A program made the position numbers and the translations under genes. From positions 1 to 5,999 of the forward strand of contig JAHFBY010000134.1 of the NCBI GenBank assembly GCA_023249835.1: 5,999 nt of DNA, given 5' to 3'. This DNA is from Elusimicrobiota bacterium. GTDB lineage: Bacteria; Elusimicrobiota; Elusimicrobia; 2-02-FULL-39-32. The notes under the pieces were generated by a model. It was not told the origin of the DNA and searched no databases. It saw only the letters and a program-made list of their open reading frames with translations. Below, in pieces: positions 1 to 5,958 of the stretch (within the stretch, counting starts at the first letter, position 1; each line of letters starts with the position of its first letter).

Positions 1-1
1 A

Positions 2-3000
2 AACGCTGCTGCGGGCCAAACTCAAAAACTTATGCTGCACAAAGATTTTCGCCTCGCAGTCCTCAGTTTACCTGCAGATCCAAGCCAAAGAATAAGGCCG
101 CTAAAATTAGCAAGCCTTTTAGAGTTAGACTCCTTAACCCTGGCACAACCTATCCCTAAACGCAACCGTTTTTATGGAAACCCGCAACTGCTTCTGGCTG
201 ATAATGGGGCAGATTCAGCGCCGGTGATCCGATCTTTAAGCAAAATTACCCGCGTCCTAGACGCGGCTAGAGACCTTGGGGAGCTCGAGCTATTGGGCAG
301 AGTTAATAGCGCCGGCCAACTTGAGGGCCCTCTTGGACGATGTTTAACCCTTGATCCTAAACGCGACGCAACCGAGCAAACGCTTTGGATCCGCAATTGC
401 AACGAGTTAAATAACGAAGCTTTAGCCATCCTTTCAGACTTAACCAATAACGGTTACCGCGATTTTAAAAATGCCGAGGGAATTGTGCAGCGCTGGTATT
501 TGCCGGAATCTGTCTCGCTATTAGCGCAAACCGATTCAAGCGCGCTATCAAAATTTTCCCGATCCTCTCTTGGGATTTGGGTTCAACATAAAATTTGGCC
601 GCTGGGTTTCAAGCAATCATTGACTCCCTTAAGATTAGACCATCAACAAATCCGAAAACTGGAACGAACCTTAACTGCGCTCTTGGGTGAAAATCAATGG
701 AGCCAAGAACAGCGCTATCAATTCGGACAAACGCTCTTTATTCAAGCCGTAAAAGCGGCGAAAAGTTTTGCGCAAAATCAGGAACGCGCTCCGCCGACAG
801 ACAGAAACCTCTTGCGCGGCCTCCACTTGCTCATTGGCTCGCGCTTTGCGCAAAACAGCGCCGATCACATCCGGTTCCGCGCCATTTTAAAAGAATCCTT
901 TGGCAAGGACGCAGAGGAAGAAGAGTTCGAACATATCCAATCCGCCCTGCAAGAAGACGACCCGGCGCTCTGGACAAAAGCTCTCGGGATAAACATTCCA
1001 GTCGAAAACTTTACCAAACTCAAGCAAAAGTCCAACTTCGTATTTACCCCGGAAATGAAACGCGGGCTCGCGTTCTTGGAACACAGCGGTTCCGTAGCAG
1101 GGCTATGGGGACCCACGGCCGGGGGCAAAACCACGCTCACTAAGGTTTACGCGGACCTCAAAGAGTTAAGCTATCTCAAAATCTCCGTAAACCCCAACCT
1201 CGAACCCGGAGAGCTATCGGCAAACTTCGCTCTAAAAGACGGAGAAATCCAACCGCAAATGCAAAAACTTTACGAAGCTCTAAAAAATGGAAACTGCGTC
1301 ATTGTCTTAGACGAAGCTAACCTCGCCCCCTGGATAGTCGCGGTTTTAGAGCCCTTATTACGCGGAGAAACAGATATTTTTCCTGCCCTACCCGGAATCC
1401 CCAGCTTTAGGATCGGCCCCAACGTAAAAGTAATCCTAACCATGAACCCCGCCACTTATTCCAAACGCAAGCCCATTGGCGAGCAATACCTCCTGCGCAT
1501 CCCCCAAGCTTGGATCAGCCCGCCGACCAGGGAGGAGCGCCGAAACATCTTAGCCAAACTCTATGAAGAACTTGGTCTGGACCAACTGTTAAATCAAATA
1601 ACCCATGAGATTTCTAATGATTTAAGTTTGCTGGATTCCGGCTCGGAGGCCGGAATGACGAATCCAAAGAAACTTCTAACAGAAACTGGAAATCAAGGGT
1701 CCGACAACGTTGCCGATGACGAAATTCACGAACTCTCATCCCCCCTGGAAATTGAGCAGCCCGCACCGCCCCCAACATCCTCTCGTATCTCCCAGATCAA
1801 AAAAGCCCTTGCTGGCATTGGAAAAGCCTTAGCCGTTATACCGCTTCTATTCCTATTGCCTCTCAGACTTCTGGCCTGGCCGAGCACAAGACCCCGAGCT
1901 CGAAACATCCCCCACAACCGTGAAGTAACAGTCAATAATATAAACAACGCTACTGACCTGGATTCTGACATGTCTGTAAAAAACCTGACCGCTAAGAACT
2001 ACTATCAACCGCAAGATGCGAAACACGAACGCTGGATCGTTTACAATACCCGCGATAGAGAAAGTTGGCGAACCCCTTGGGAAAGAGAGCCTACCCCTAC
2101 CGCGTCCATTACCGTAGAGCCAAATTTTCATAGCCCGGACTACTATGAATTTGACGGTGGAGAGATTGAACTCGATCTCTCCGACCAAAGGTGGCACGTA
2201 ATTCCATCCATGGGATCGGGCATGAAGTTTTTAAAGTTAGATTGGTCCGTAAACGGCACCCTAATAGAAAATGCGGCGGCAGACTTAGAAATAGCCCGGG
2301 ATAAAGCGGAGAACTACATGATCCGGTCCAGGAGCAATCGCCTGCATAAGGGCCAACTACAGCTTAAAGTTGCAGTTCCTAAAAACTATTTTTTTGCGCA
2401 GTTACCTTCTGATACCCAAACAATTCCCTCTGTGCAAGACCCGGAAATTCTTCAAGCCTTAGCGCTTTTAGAAATTTCTCCGAACACGACCATAGAATTT
2501 GACGTCCTGATTAATAGGATGAAAAGCTATTTTCTTGAATTTGAAGGCGCCGGTATAATTACAGGTCAAGAGTCGGTATTTTTAAACATCATGAAATCTA
2601 AAGTTGGCGCCTGCCGCCATCGGGCGAACGCATTCAAAAAAATTGCCCAAGCCATCGGCATAAATGCGCGCATCGTGCACAACTCTGTTCACGCTTACGT
2701 GGAAGTGCAGTTGCCGGACCAAAGCTGGGTACAGCTCGACTTAGGCGGTCCCTCGGCTAACATTAACAAGGATCAACTCAAAGGAGAAAAATTTAACCCG
2801 CTTATTCTTCTACCCCAATTCCTAAAATGGTCCGCAAATAAAGTCCAAGCACAAAGCCAAACCGCTCCCAACCCCTTCACCACGCCCGCGACCCAAGAAA
2901 ACCCTTACTTTGAGGAATACTTACGCCTGACCCAATCCCAAGAAGATGACCAGTCTGAACAAGAGCCCGCGGTTATGGGAAAATTTTCCGTACAAGCAGC

Positions 3001-5098
3001 CATAAAAAGCAGATCCAAAATGTTTTTAAGAAATGTTCCGGGTTCCAAACTTACCAAAAGACAACGCGATCAACTGCAAGATAACTACAATGATTTTTTC
3101 GCAGCTATCAAAGACAATAATTTCCCTATGTTTCAGCATTTTCTATTAAAAGCGCCTCTATTGGTCAATGCGCGAGACCCTAAAGGCCGAACGCCTTTCA
3201 GTCTGATAGAAATTTATAATGTTGCAGAACATTTCGGGCAATTACCTATAAACTATGACCCCGACACGTTCTTCAGAAAAGACGCAAATGGCTTAGATCA
3301 TAGGAATTATTTTTCAGCTTATAGGCATAGTAAATATACAGATATTAGTGAGGAAAGAATCGATAAACTGTCTCAAACCTATCGCGAGTTGATACTCGAA
3401 TCTGCATTGATCTTTAAAAAAATAGCTCTTGCTCAAAGATTAATTGATAAAGGAGTGCGCATAAATAGAGAGATTTACAAACGCCTTGATTTGAATGACC
3501 CCGTTATAGTTCAGTTAGCTCTAATGGCAGGGATGGATATAGATGTGGATTTAGGGAATGGACGTACCCCGCTAATGTTAGCCGCTGAGATGGAAAACCT
3601 TACACTTGTACAATTTCTCCTAGATGCCGGAGCAAATGCCCTTTTAAAGAATTTTAATGATGATACTGCGGCTAATATTTTGAATAAAAACTATCACTGG
3701 CGTAAGCAGAAATTAATTGACATTCTATTACAAGCAGAAGAAGCGCAGCGGGACCGCGAAGGAGTGAAAGCGATTCAATCGCATTGGTCTTTGCAAGCGG
3801 TTCAGGAAATTCCACTTTTAGTAACCCTCACGGAGACCTATGCACTGGGAGAAGAAATCCTGGAGGATATTCGCGCGGCCATGGAACGGGGCGCAAGCGC
3901 AGGAGAGCTCACTCAAATTGCTCTAGAGAGCGCGGCGCGCTCTGCCAGCCGCTTTATGCAAAAGCATCCCACGGTCTTAGATTCCATCACCGGAGCGCGG
4001 CGCCTAGCCACAACCGAAGACTGGGCGCGCATTTTAAGCACGGCCCGGGACATGGGCTTAGGCCTTGCCACCCAGATTCTCGATCAGGCTCTTAAATCTG
4101 ATGCACAATCCTTGGACTGGGCGCAAACGCTCACAAATAGCCTTTGGCTCCCGAACCTCATCCATTTGGCGGCGAACCGTTTACTCCCGCGCACAGAGCA
4201 AGGGTTTGATTTCTCCGCGCTCCAGAACCGCTTGGCCCAAGAGATTAAAAAACTTGAAACCCAGCCCGGCTTTAAAGAGCTGATCCCCGGCGCCGTGGTC
4301 TCTTGGAGCAAAAAAGTAGCGCAAGAAAAGCAGTTGGCCAAGATGCAGGAATTGGCCGGCCAAATCGAACGCTCCCAAAGGCTACCGCTTTGGAACCGAT
4401 TTTTTAATCCGCCAAACTCTATCCATAGCCTACCCACCACAAAACTGAGCGGCATGGAGTTTATGGAGCTGGTCAGTTTCTTACCGCAAAACGAACTGGT
4501 AGATAACTCAGGGGAATTAAGGGCAGAAATAAGCTCTTTCCTTGAACTTAATCCTGACCTTAAAGACCTTGAGATCATTGACTCCCCGGCGCCGGAAGCC
4601 ACCAAAGCCATTGGCGTTAACCTCTCCTCTTGGATTGAAAACCCCGGTTCCGCTAAATCTCAAGCCTTGCTTGATCTCCTTGCCCAAATCATCCGCAATA
4701 AAGGTAAAGACAGCGGCCCCTTGCTCTTATTTGCGCGGCAAACGGATTTGAACCTCGATAGCTTAAAAGAAACATTAAGACAATCGCACGGCATTGCCTT
4801 AGAAGAGTGGAACAGATTTAACCTTGCGCTCCTACCCTTAGATTCTGCGCCGGGCAAAAGCTGGATAAGTTTCGACCCGCTCTGGGACGCAGTGAAAGGA
4901 GCGCTGCCCAACGTCCAAACCACCGGCATCACCCTCTACTCCCAAGAGCCTATCCTGCCGCCGGAAAAGTACGGAGATATCTTGAACAACCGGATCGCCC
5001 AGATCTACCAAATGTTGGCCCCGGGCACGCTGGTTAACGTCTCCACCCTGCTAACCCAGCAAATCCAAGCCGCAGAAACCGTTTCCCGCAGCCAGTAA
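2..5098 (+). CDS. Giant multidomain protein: AAA+ ATPase, transglutaminase-like and ankyrin domains (5' partial)
   Basis: The frame is open to the left edge. The first internal ATG (32) has no Shine-Dalgarno sequence, so the gene probably starts outside the window. Residues here count from that ATG. A dynein/midasin/MoxR-like AAA+ module spans about 330-520: Walker A GPTAGGKT at 360-367, Walker B VIVLDE at 423-428, sensor-1-like Asn472 and a candidate arginine finger Arg489. A Pro/acidic linker (about 530-590) leads to a hydrophobic stretch at 598-616 that contains Arg and Pro. A beta-rich region precedes a transglutaminase-like domain (about 820-920) with Cys861, His887 and Asp903. Ankyrin-like repeats lie near 1017-1060 and 1165-1225, each with a GRTP motif. 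Residues 1226-1688 are helix-rich and unrecognised. By inference, ATP-driven remodelling is coupled to cysteine-protease or crosslinking chemistry and protein binding; substrate and location are unknown. The last 47 bp recur downstream. The domain calls are solid; the overall role is not known. Confidence 0.9.
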   Translation, partial: NAAAGQTQKLMLHKDFRLAVLSLPADPSQRIRPLKLASLLELDSLTLAQPIPKRNRFYGNPQLLLADNGADSAPVIRSLSKITRVLDAARDLGELELLGRVNSAGQLEGPLGRCLTLDPKRDATEQTLWIRNCNELNNEALAILSDLTNNGYRDFKNAEGIVQRWYLPESVSLLAQTDSSALSKFSRSSLGIWVQHKIWPLGFKQSLTPLRLDHQQIRKLERTLTALLGENQWSQEQRYQFGQTLFIQAVKAAKSFAQNQERAPPTDRNLLRGLHLLIGSRFAQNSADHIRFRAILKESFGKDAEEEEFEHIQSALQEDDPALWTKALGINIPVENFTKLKQKSNFVFTPEMKRGLAFLEHSGSVAGLWGPTAGGKTTLTKVYADLKELSYLKISVNPNLEPGELSANFALKDGEIQPQMQKLYEALKNGNCVIVLDEANLAPWIVAVLEPLLRGETDIFPALPGIPSFRIGPNVKVILTMNPATYSKRKPIGEQYLLRIPQAWISPPTREERRNILAKLYEELGLDQLLNQITHEISNDLSLLDSGSEAGMTNPKKLLTETGNQGSDNVADDEIHELSSPLEIEQPAPPPTSSRISQIKKALAGIGKALAVIPLLFLLPLRLLAWPSTRPRARNIPHNREVTVNNINNATDLDSDMSVKNLTAKNYYQPQDAKHERWIVYNTRDRESWRTPWEREPTPTASITVEPNFHSPDYYEFDGGEIELDLSDQRWHVIPSMGSGMKFLKLDWSVNGTLIENAAADLEIARDKAENYMIRSRSNRLHKGQLQLKVAVPKNYFFAQLPSDTQTIPSVQDPEILQALALLEISPNTTIEFDVLINRMKSYFLEFEGAGIITGQESVFLNIMKSKVGACRHRANAFKKIAQAIGINARIVHNSVHAYVEVQLPDQSWVQLDLGGPSANINKDQLKGEKFNPLILLPQFLKWSANKVQAQSQTAPNPFTTPATQENPYFEEYLRLTQSQEDDQSEQEPAVMGKFSVQAAIKSRSKMFLRNVPGSKLTKRQRDQLQDNYNDFFAAIKDNNFPMFQHFLLKAPLLVNARDPKGRTPFSLIEIYNVAEHFGQLPINYDPDTFFRKDANGLDHRNYFSAYRHSKYTDISEERIDKLSQTYRELILESALIFKKIALAQRLIDKGVRINREIYKRLDLNDPVIVQLALMAGMDIDVDLGNGRTPLMLAAEMENLTLVQFLLDAGANALLKNFNDDTAANILNKNYHWRKQKLIDILLQAEEAQRDREGVKAIQSHWSLQAVQEIPLLVTLTETYALGEEILEDIRAAMERGASAGELTQIALESAARSASRFMQKHPTVLDSITGARRLATTEDWARILSTARDMGLGLATQILDQALKSDAQSLDWAQTLTNSLWLPNLIHLAANRLLPRTEQGFDFSALQNRLAQEIKKLETQPGFKELIPGAVVSWSKKVAQEKQLAKMQELAGQIERSQRLPLWNRFFNPPNSIHSLPTTKLSGMEFMELVSFLPQNELVDNSGELRAEISSFLELNPDLKDLEIIDSPAPEATKAIGVNLSSWIENPGSAKSQALLDLLAQIIRNKGKDSGPLLLFARQTDLNLDSLKETLRQSHGIALEEWNRFNLALLPLDSAPGKSWISFDPLWDAVKGALPNVQTTGITLYSQEPILPPEKYGDILNNRIAQIYQMLAPGTLVNVSTLLTQQIQAAETVSRSQ
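1010..1590 (+). other. AAA+ ATPase module (AAA_5, midasin/MoxR-like) within the giant CDS
   Basis: The encoded segment reads as one complete P-loop module. The P-loop Lys366 lies in GPTAGGKTT. The acidic pair Asp427-Glu428 sits in a Walker B strand and is followed by ANLAP and LLRGE, the pattern seen in dynein- and midasin-type AAA_5 domains. Next come ILTMNPA (sensor 1) and GEQYLLR, then SPPTREERRNIL, which matches the start of the lid in this clade. All catalytic positions expected for ATP binding and hydrolysis look intact. Members of this clade generally remodel protein complexes; the target here cannot be read from the sequence. Confidence 0.85.
1631..1660. repeat. REP/dRS3-like palindromic repeat inserted in frame in the CDS
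   Basis: Two perfect 8-bp arms, ATTCCGGC (1635-1642) and GCCGGAAT (1649-1656), flank a 6-bp loop. They are bracketed by CTGG on the left and GACG on the right. The layout (CTGGATTCC...GGAATGACG) resembles short dispersed palindromes found in many bacterial genomes, such as the dRS3 family of Neisseria (ATTCCC...GGGAAT). Here it is read through as residues 534-544 (LDSGSEAGMTN), in the linker between the AAA+ module and the hydrophobic segment, where extra residues would be tolerated. Only one copy is in this window, so dispersal across the genome is inferred. Confidence 0.6.
2500..2790 (+). other. Transglutaminase-like cysteine domain within the giant CDS
   Basis: The segment follows the transglutaminase-core pattern: a nucleophile motif KVGACRHRA with Cys861, then IARIV-type strand sequence, SVHAYVEV with His887, and WVQLDLGG with Asp903. 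The Cys-to-His (26) and His-to-Asp (16) spacings are typical of microbial transglutaminase-like proteins, many of which act as cysteine proteases or are of unknown activity. The triad looks intact, so catalysis is plausible; whether it cleaves, crosslinks or deamidates cannot be told. Such domains are often placed outside the cytoplasm, which makes their fusion to an AAA+ module notable. Confidence 0.8.
3080..3740 (+). other. Ankyrin-repeat segment, AT-rich, within the giant CDS
   Basis: Two ankyrin-like units can be recognised by their DPKGRTPFSL (around residue 1052) and GNGRTPLMLAAEMENLTLVQFLLDAG-type signatures (around 1177). More diverged helical pairs lie between them (IALAQRLIDKGVRINREIY, VQLALMAGMDIDVDL). 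This suggests about four units in total. Ankyrin repeats bind proteins and have no catalytic role. The DNA is visibly more AT-rich than its surroundings: the line at 3301-3360 is about 27% GC by hand count, against about 58% at 3901-3960. This suggests a separate origin or relaxed codon choice for this block. Confidence 0.7.
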
Positions 5099-5099
5099 A
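5053..5099 (+). repeat. 47-bp direct repeat, left copy (3' end of the giant gene)
   Basis: This stretch is identical, base for base, to 5886-5932. It encodes the last residues of the giant protein (QQIQAAETVSRSQ), the TAA stop and one base beyond. The match continues leftwards through TGCT if one extra G in the right copy is allowed (5049-5052 against 5881-5884). Being in frame in an intact gene, this copy is either the original or a faithful replacement supplied by an incoming element. Confidence 0.95.
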
Positions 5100-5111
5100 T
5101 TGGAATAAATA

Positions 5112-5277
5112 ATCCCGGATATTGCAATAGAGCGCGGCCGTCAATGAAAAAGCTTGGGACATTTTTGTCCTCCAACTCCTCGGGAATACCGCCGGGGGTA
5201 TTCCTCTCGTCGTCGGAGACAAAACTGTCCGCAAGCTTTTTCATCTTTGGGCTCGCGTCTATTGCAAAATCCGGGAT
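5112..5277. repeat. 166-bp imperfect palindrome between convergent genes
   Basis: The two halves are complementary along most of their length. Positions 5112-5131 pair with 5258-5277 (19 of 20), and 5144-5156 with 5232-5244 (13 of 13). GGACA at 5157-5161 pairs with 5226-5230, and TTTTGTC at 5163-5169 with 5218-5224. At the apex, GGAATACC (5183-5190) pairs with GGTATTCC (5197-5204) around GCCGGG. Single-base bulges occur (such as G5231 and C5170), and a poorly matched internal loop lies at 5132-5143/5245-5257. The left arm also holds a small hairpin, GGACA-TTTT-TGTCC. It starts 13 bp after the giant gene's stop and ends 42 bp before the end of the DUF2442 gene. It could be a MITE-like repeat, a cruciform recombination site or a two-way transcription barrier; no strong T-run follows directly. 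Confidence 0.85.
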
Positions 5278-5319
5278 AATATATAGGGACGCTAATTTTT
5301 AGATATACTTGAAGATTTT

Positions 5320-5562
5320 TTAATGCTTTATGGCGATTTGGTAGAGTTTTTCCGGAGAAATGTCCGCTCCGTTTGACCAGCAGAGAGTTCCTATTTCTTG
5401 ATTAACGTGGAAATCTTTAAAATAATTTATATCGGAGAACACTTGAAATACGCCGCCGCGTTTAGAATACTCTTCAAGGTTGGCAATACCTTTTTCGCCA
5501 TTTTCAAATAACAACTCCACGTTATAGCGCTCAATATACCTTGCCTCGATAATATCGTACAT
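5320..5562 (-). CDS. DUF2442 domain protein, putative antitoxin-like partner
   Basis: This 80-residue protein matches the small DUF2442 family in length and layout: an N-terminal beta-rich part (YNVELLFENGEKGIANL), a central FKDFHVNQEIGTLCW stretch, and the family's ending W-x-NGADI-xPE-xLY (Trp62, Asn64 to Glu71). There is no signal peptide or membrane segment, so it should be cytoplasmic. The ATG at 5560-5562 is preceded at 7 nt by AGGAG (5570-5574), a clear ribosome binding site that overlaps the stop codon of the upstream DUF4160 gene and suggests translational coupling. DUF2442 genes commonly sit beside DUF4160 genes and the pair has been treated as toxin-antitoxin-like; that function is inferred from the pairing, not shown by the sequence. 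Confidence 0.9.
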   Translation of the reverse strand: MYDIIEARYIERYNVELLFENGEKGIANLEEYSKRGGVFQVFSDINYFKDFHVNQEIGTLCWSNGADISPEKLYQIAIKH

Positions 5563-5569
5563 ATTAATT

Positions 5570-5574
5570 CTCCT
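5570..5574 (-). promoter_or_regulatory. Ribosome binding site of the DUF2442 gene, overlapping the DUF4160 stop
   Basis: AGGAG on the minus strand lies 7 nt before the DUF2442 ATG. The DUF4160 stop codon TAG (5575-5573) supplies its first two bases, so a ribosome ending on DUF4160 reaches this site directly. The arrangement favours coupled translation at a fixed ratio. Confidence 0.85.
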
Positions 5575-5833
5575 AAATCAGCGGTTCTATTGCAAGAAGA
5601 GGTTGATTTTTTCTCGCTTTATCCCAGTCTTTTAGCAGCTCTTCCTTATGCGTTGACGCCCATTCTACGACCAACCCCATAACGCGCGGTGGTAGTTGGC
5701 CTTCAATTAGGGTTAATTCATTTATTGAAATAGCTGCTTTATCACCACCATATCGCGCATGAAAATGCGGAGGATTATGATCATCGTAAAAAATAGCGAT
5801 CACAATTCCAAAAAATCTACTTATTTCAGGCAT
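5573..5833 (-). CDS. DUF4160 domain protein, putative toxin-like partner
   Basis: This 86-residue protein shows the full DUF4160 signature. The start is MPEISRFFGIVIAIFYDD, followed at once by HNPPHFHARYGG (His19, His23, His25), then a strand (AAISINELTLIEGQLP) and a C-terminal helix VVEWASTHKEELLKDWDKA. The three histidines are the most conserved feature of the family and could bind metal or form an active site; neither has been shown here. There is no signal peptide or membrane segment. The start is fixed by the family's usual MPxISRFxG beginning. It is the first gene of a two-gene operon with DUF2442, 10 nt upstream. The predicted leader is only about 8-9 nt, with at best a weak GAG as ribosome site. 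The family assignment is confident; a toxin role is only inferred from gene pairing. Confidence 0.92.
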   Translation of the reverse strand: MPEISRFFGIVIAIFYDDHNPPHFHARYGGDKAAISINELTLIEGQLPPRVMGLVVEWASTHKEELLKDWDKARKNQPLLAIEPLI

Positions 5834-5848
5834 TTTAGTCTCGGTTTG

Positions 5849-5877
5849 AGTATACCCTTTATATTAATTAATTTCAA
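5849..5877 (-). promoter_or_regulatory. Sigma70-type promoter of the DUF4160-DUF2442 operon
   Basis: Read on the minus strand, -35 TTGAAA (5877-5872) is followed by exactly 17 bp and -10 TATACT (5854-5849). Transcription should start near 5842, only 8-9 nt before the DUF4160 ATG. A perfect 10-bp palindrome ATTAATTAAT (5863-5872) overlaps the -35 edge and spacer and could be an operator for autoregulation. The whole promoter lies just inside the right boundary of the candidate cassette, so the operon would bring its own expression signal. Confidence 0.7.
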
Positions 5878-5885
5878 TCTTGCTG

Positions 5886-5932
5886 AACCCAGCAAATCCA
5901 AGCCGCAGAAACCGTTTCCCGCAGCCAGTAAA
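5886..5932 (+). repeat. 47-bp direct repeat, right copy (orphan 3' end of the giant gene)
   Basis: It is identical to 5053-5099 and includes the stop codon, but has no attached reading frame of the giant gene: the sequence to its left is the operon promoter region, and a one-base insertion (G5885) shifts the few further matching bases at 5881-5884. It is best read as the displaced remnant of the original gene end, or as the right attachment site of the cassette. Confidence 0.95.
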
Positions 5933-5958
5933 CGTTCCATTCAAAAAAAGTTATTCCC

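Larger units (their letters stand above)
5100..5932. mobile_element. Candidate 833-bp cassette at the 3' end of the giant gene
   Basis: The unit is defined by the two 47-bp direct repeats, whose spacing is 833 bp. It holds a 166-bp palindrome, the DUF2442 and DUF4160 genes and their promoter, then the displaced copy of the host gene's end. Insertion at a gene's 3' end with regeneration of that end is the pattern left by site-specific integration, and by repeat-mediated capture. No transposase or integrase is present, so the unit would be non-autonomous. Recombination between the repeats would remove it exactly and leave the giant gene intact. Alternatives are a local tandem duplication or an assembly join at a repeat; the one-base difference next to the repeat argues mildly against the latter. 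Confidence 0.45.

Noticed and set aside
32..34. ATG at 32 as the true start of the giant gene
   Set aside because: The frame stays open to the left edge, there is no ribosome binding site before this ATG, and the first residues read like the middle of a domain.
4084..4611. 175-residue minus-strand frame antisense to the giant gene
   Set aside because: It lies wholly inside a well-supported coding region and its protein has no domain pattern; it is explained as a shadow of the plus-strand codons.
5183..5204. Simple intrinsic terminator at the palindrome apex
   Set aside because: The 8-bp GGAATACC hairpin is not followed by a T-run on either strand. It is better seen as the tip of the larger palindrome, although the whole structure may still hinder transcription.
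5005..5244. 79-residue minus-strand frame starting in the palindrome and running into the giant gene's 3' end
   Set aside because: It begins in the right arm of the palindrome and overlaps the giant gene antisense, with no recognisable domain and no ribosome binding site. If the palindrome is dispersed, its first half may appear as spurious proteins in databases.
5112..5277. Integron attC site for the two-gene cassette
   Set aside because: The bulged palindrome and its position after the genes recall attC, but no GTTRRRY/RYYYAAC core pair is found at its ends. The operon also has its own promoter, and long flanking direct repeats are not an integron feature.
5112..5277. Retron msr-msd region
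   Set aside because: Long structured DNA beside small genes raised the idea, but no reverse transcriptase is present in the window.
5144..5302. 52-codon plus-strand frame starting MKKLGTF inside the palindrome
   Set aside because: It spans the inverted repeat and mirrors a minus-strand frame that also begins MKKL. Both follow from the palindromic ATGAAAAAGCTTG block, and the plus-strand frame lacks a ribosome binding site.
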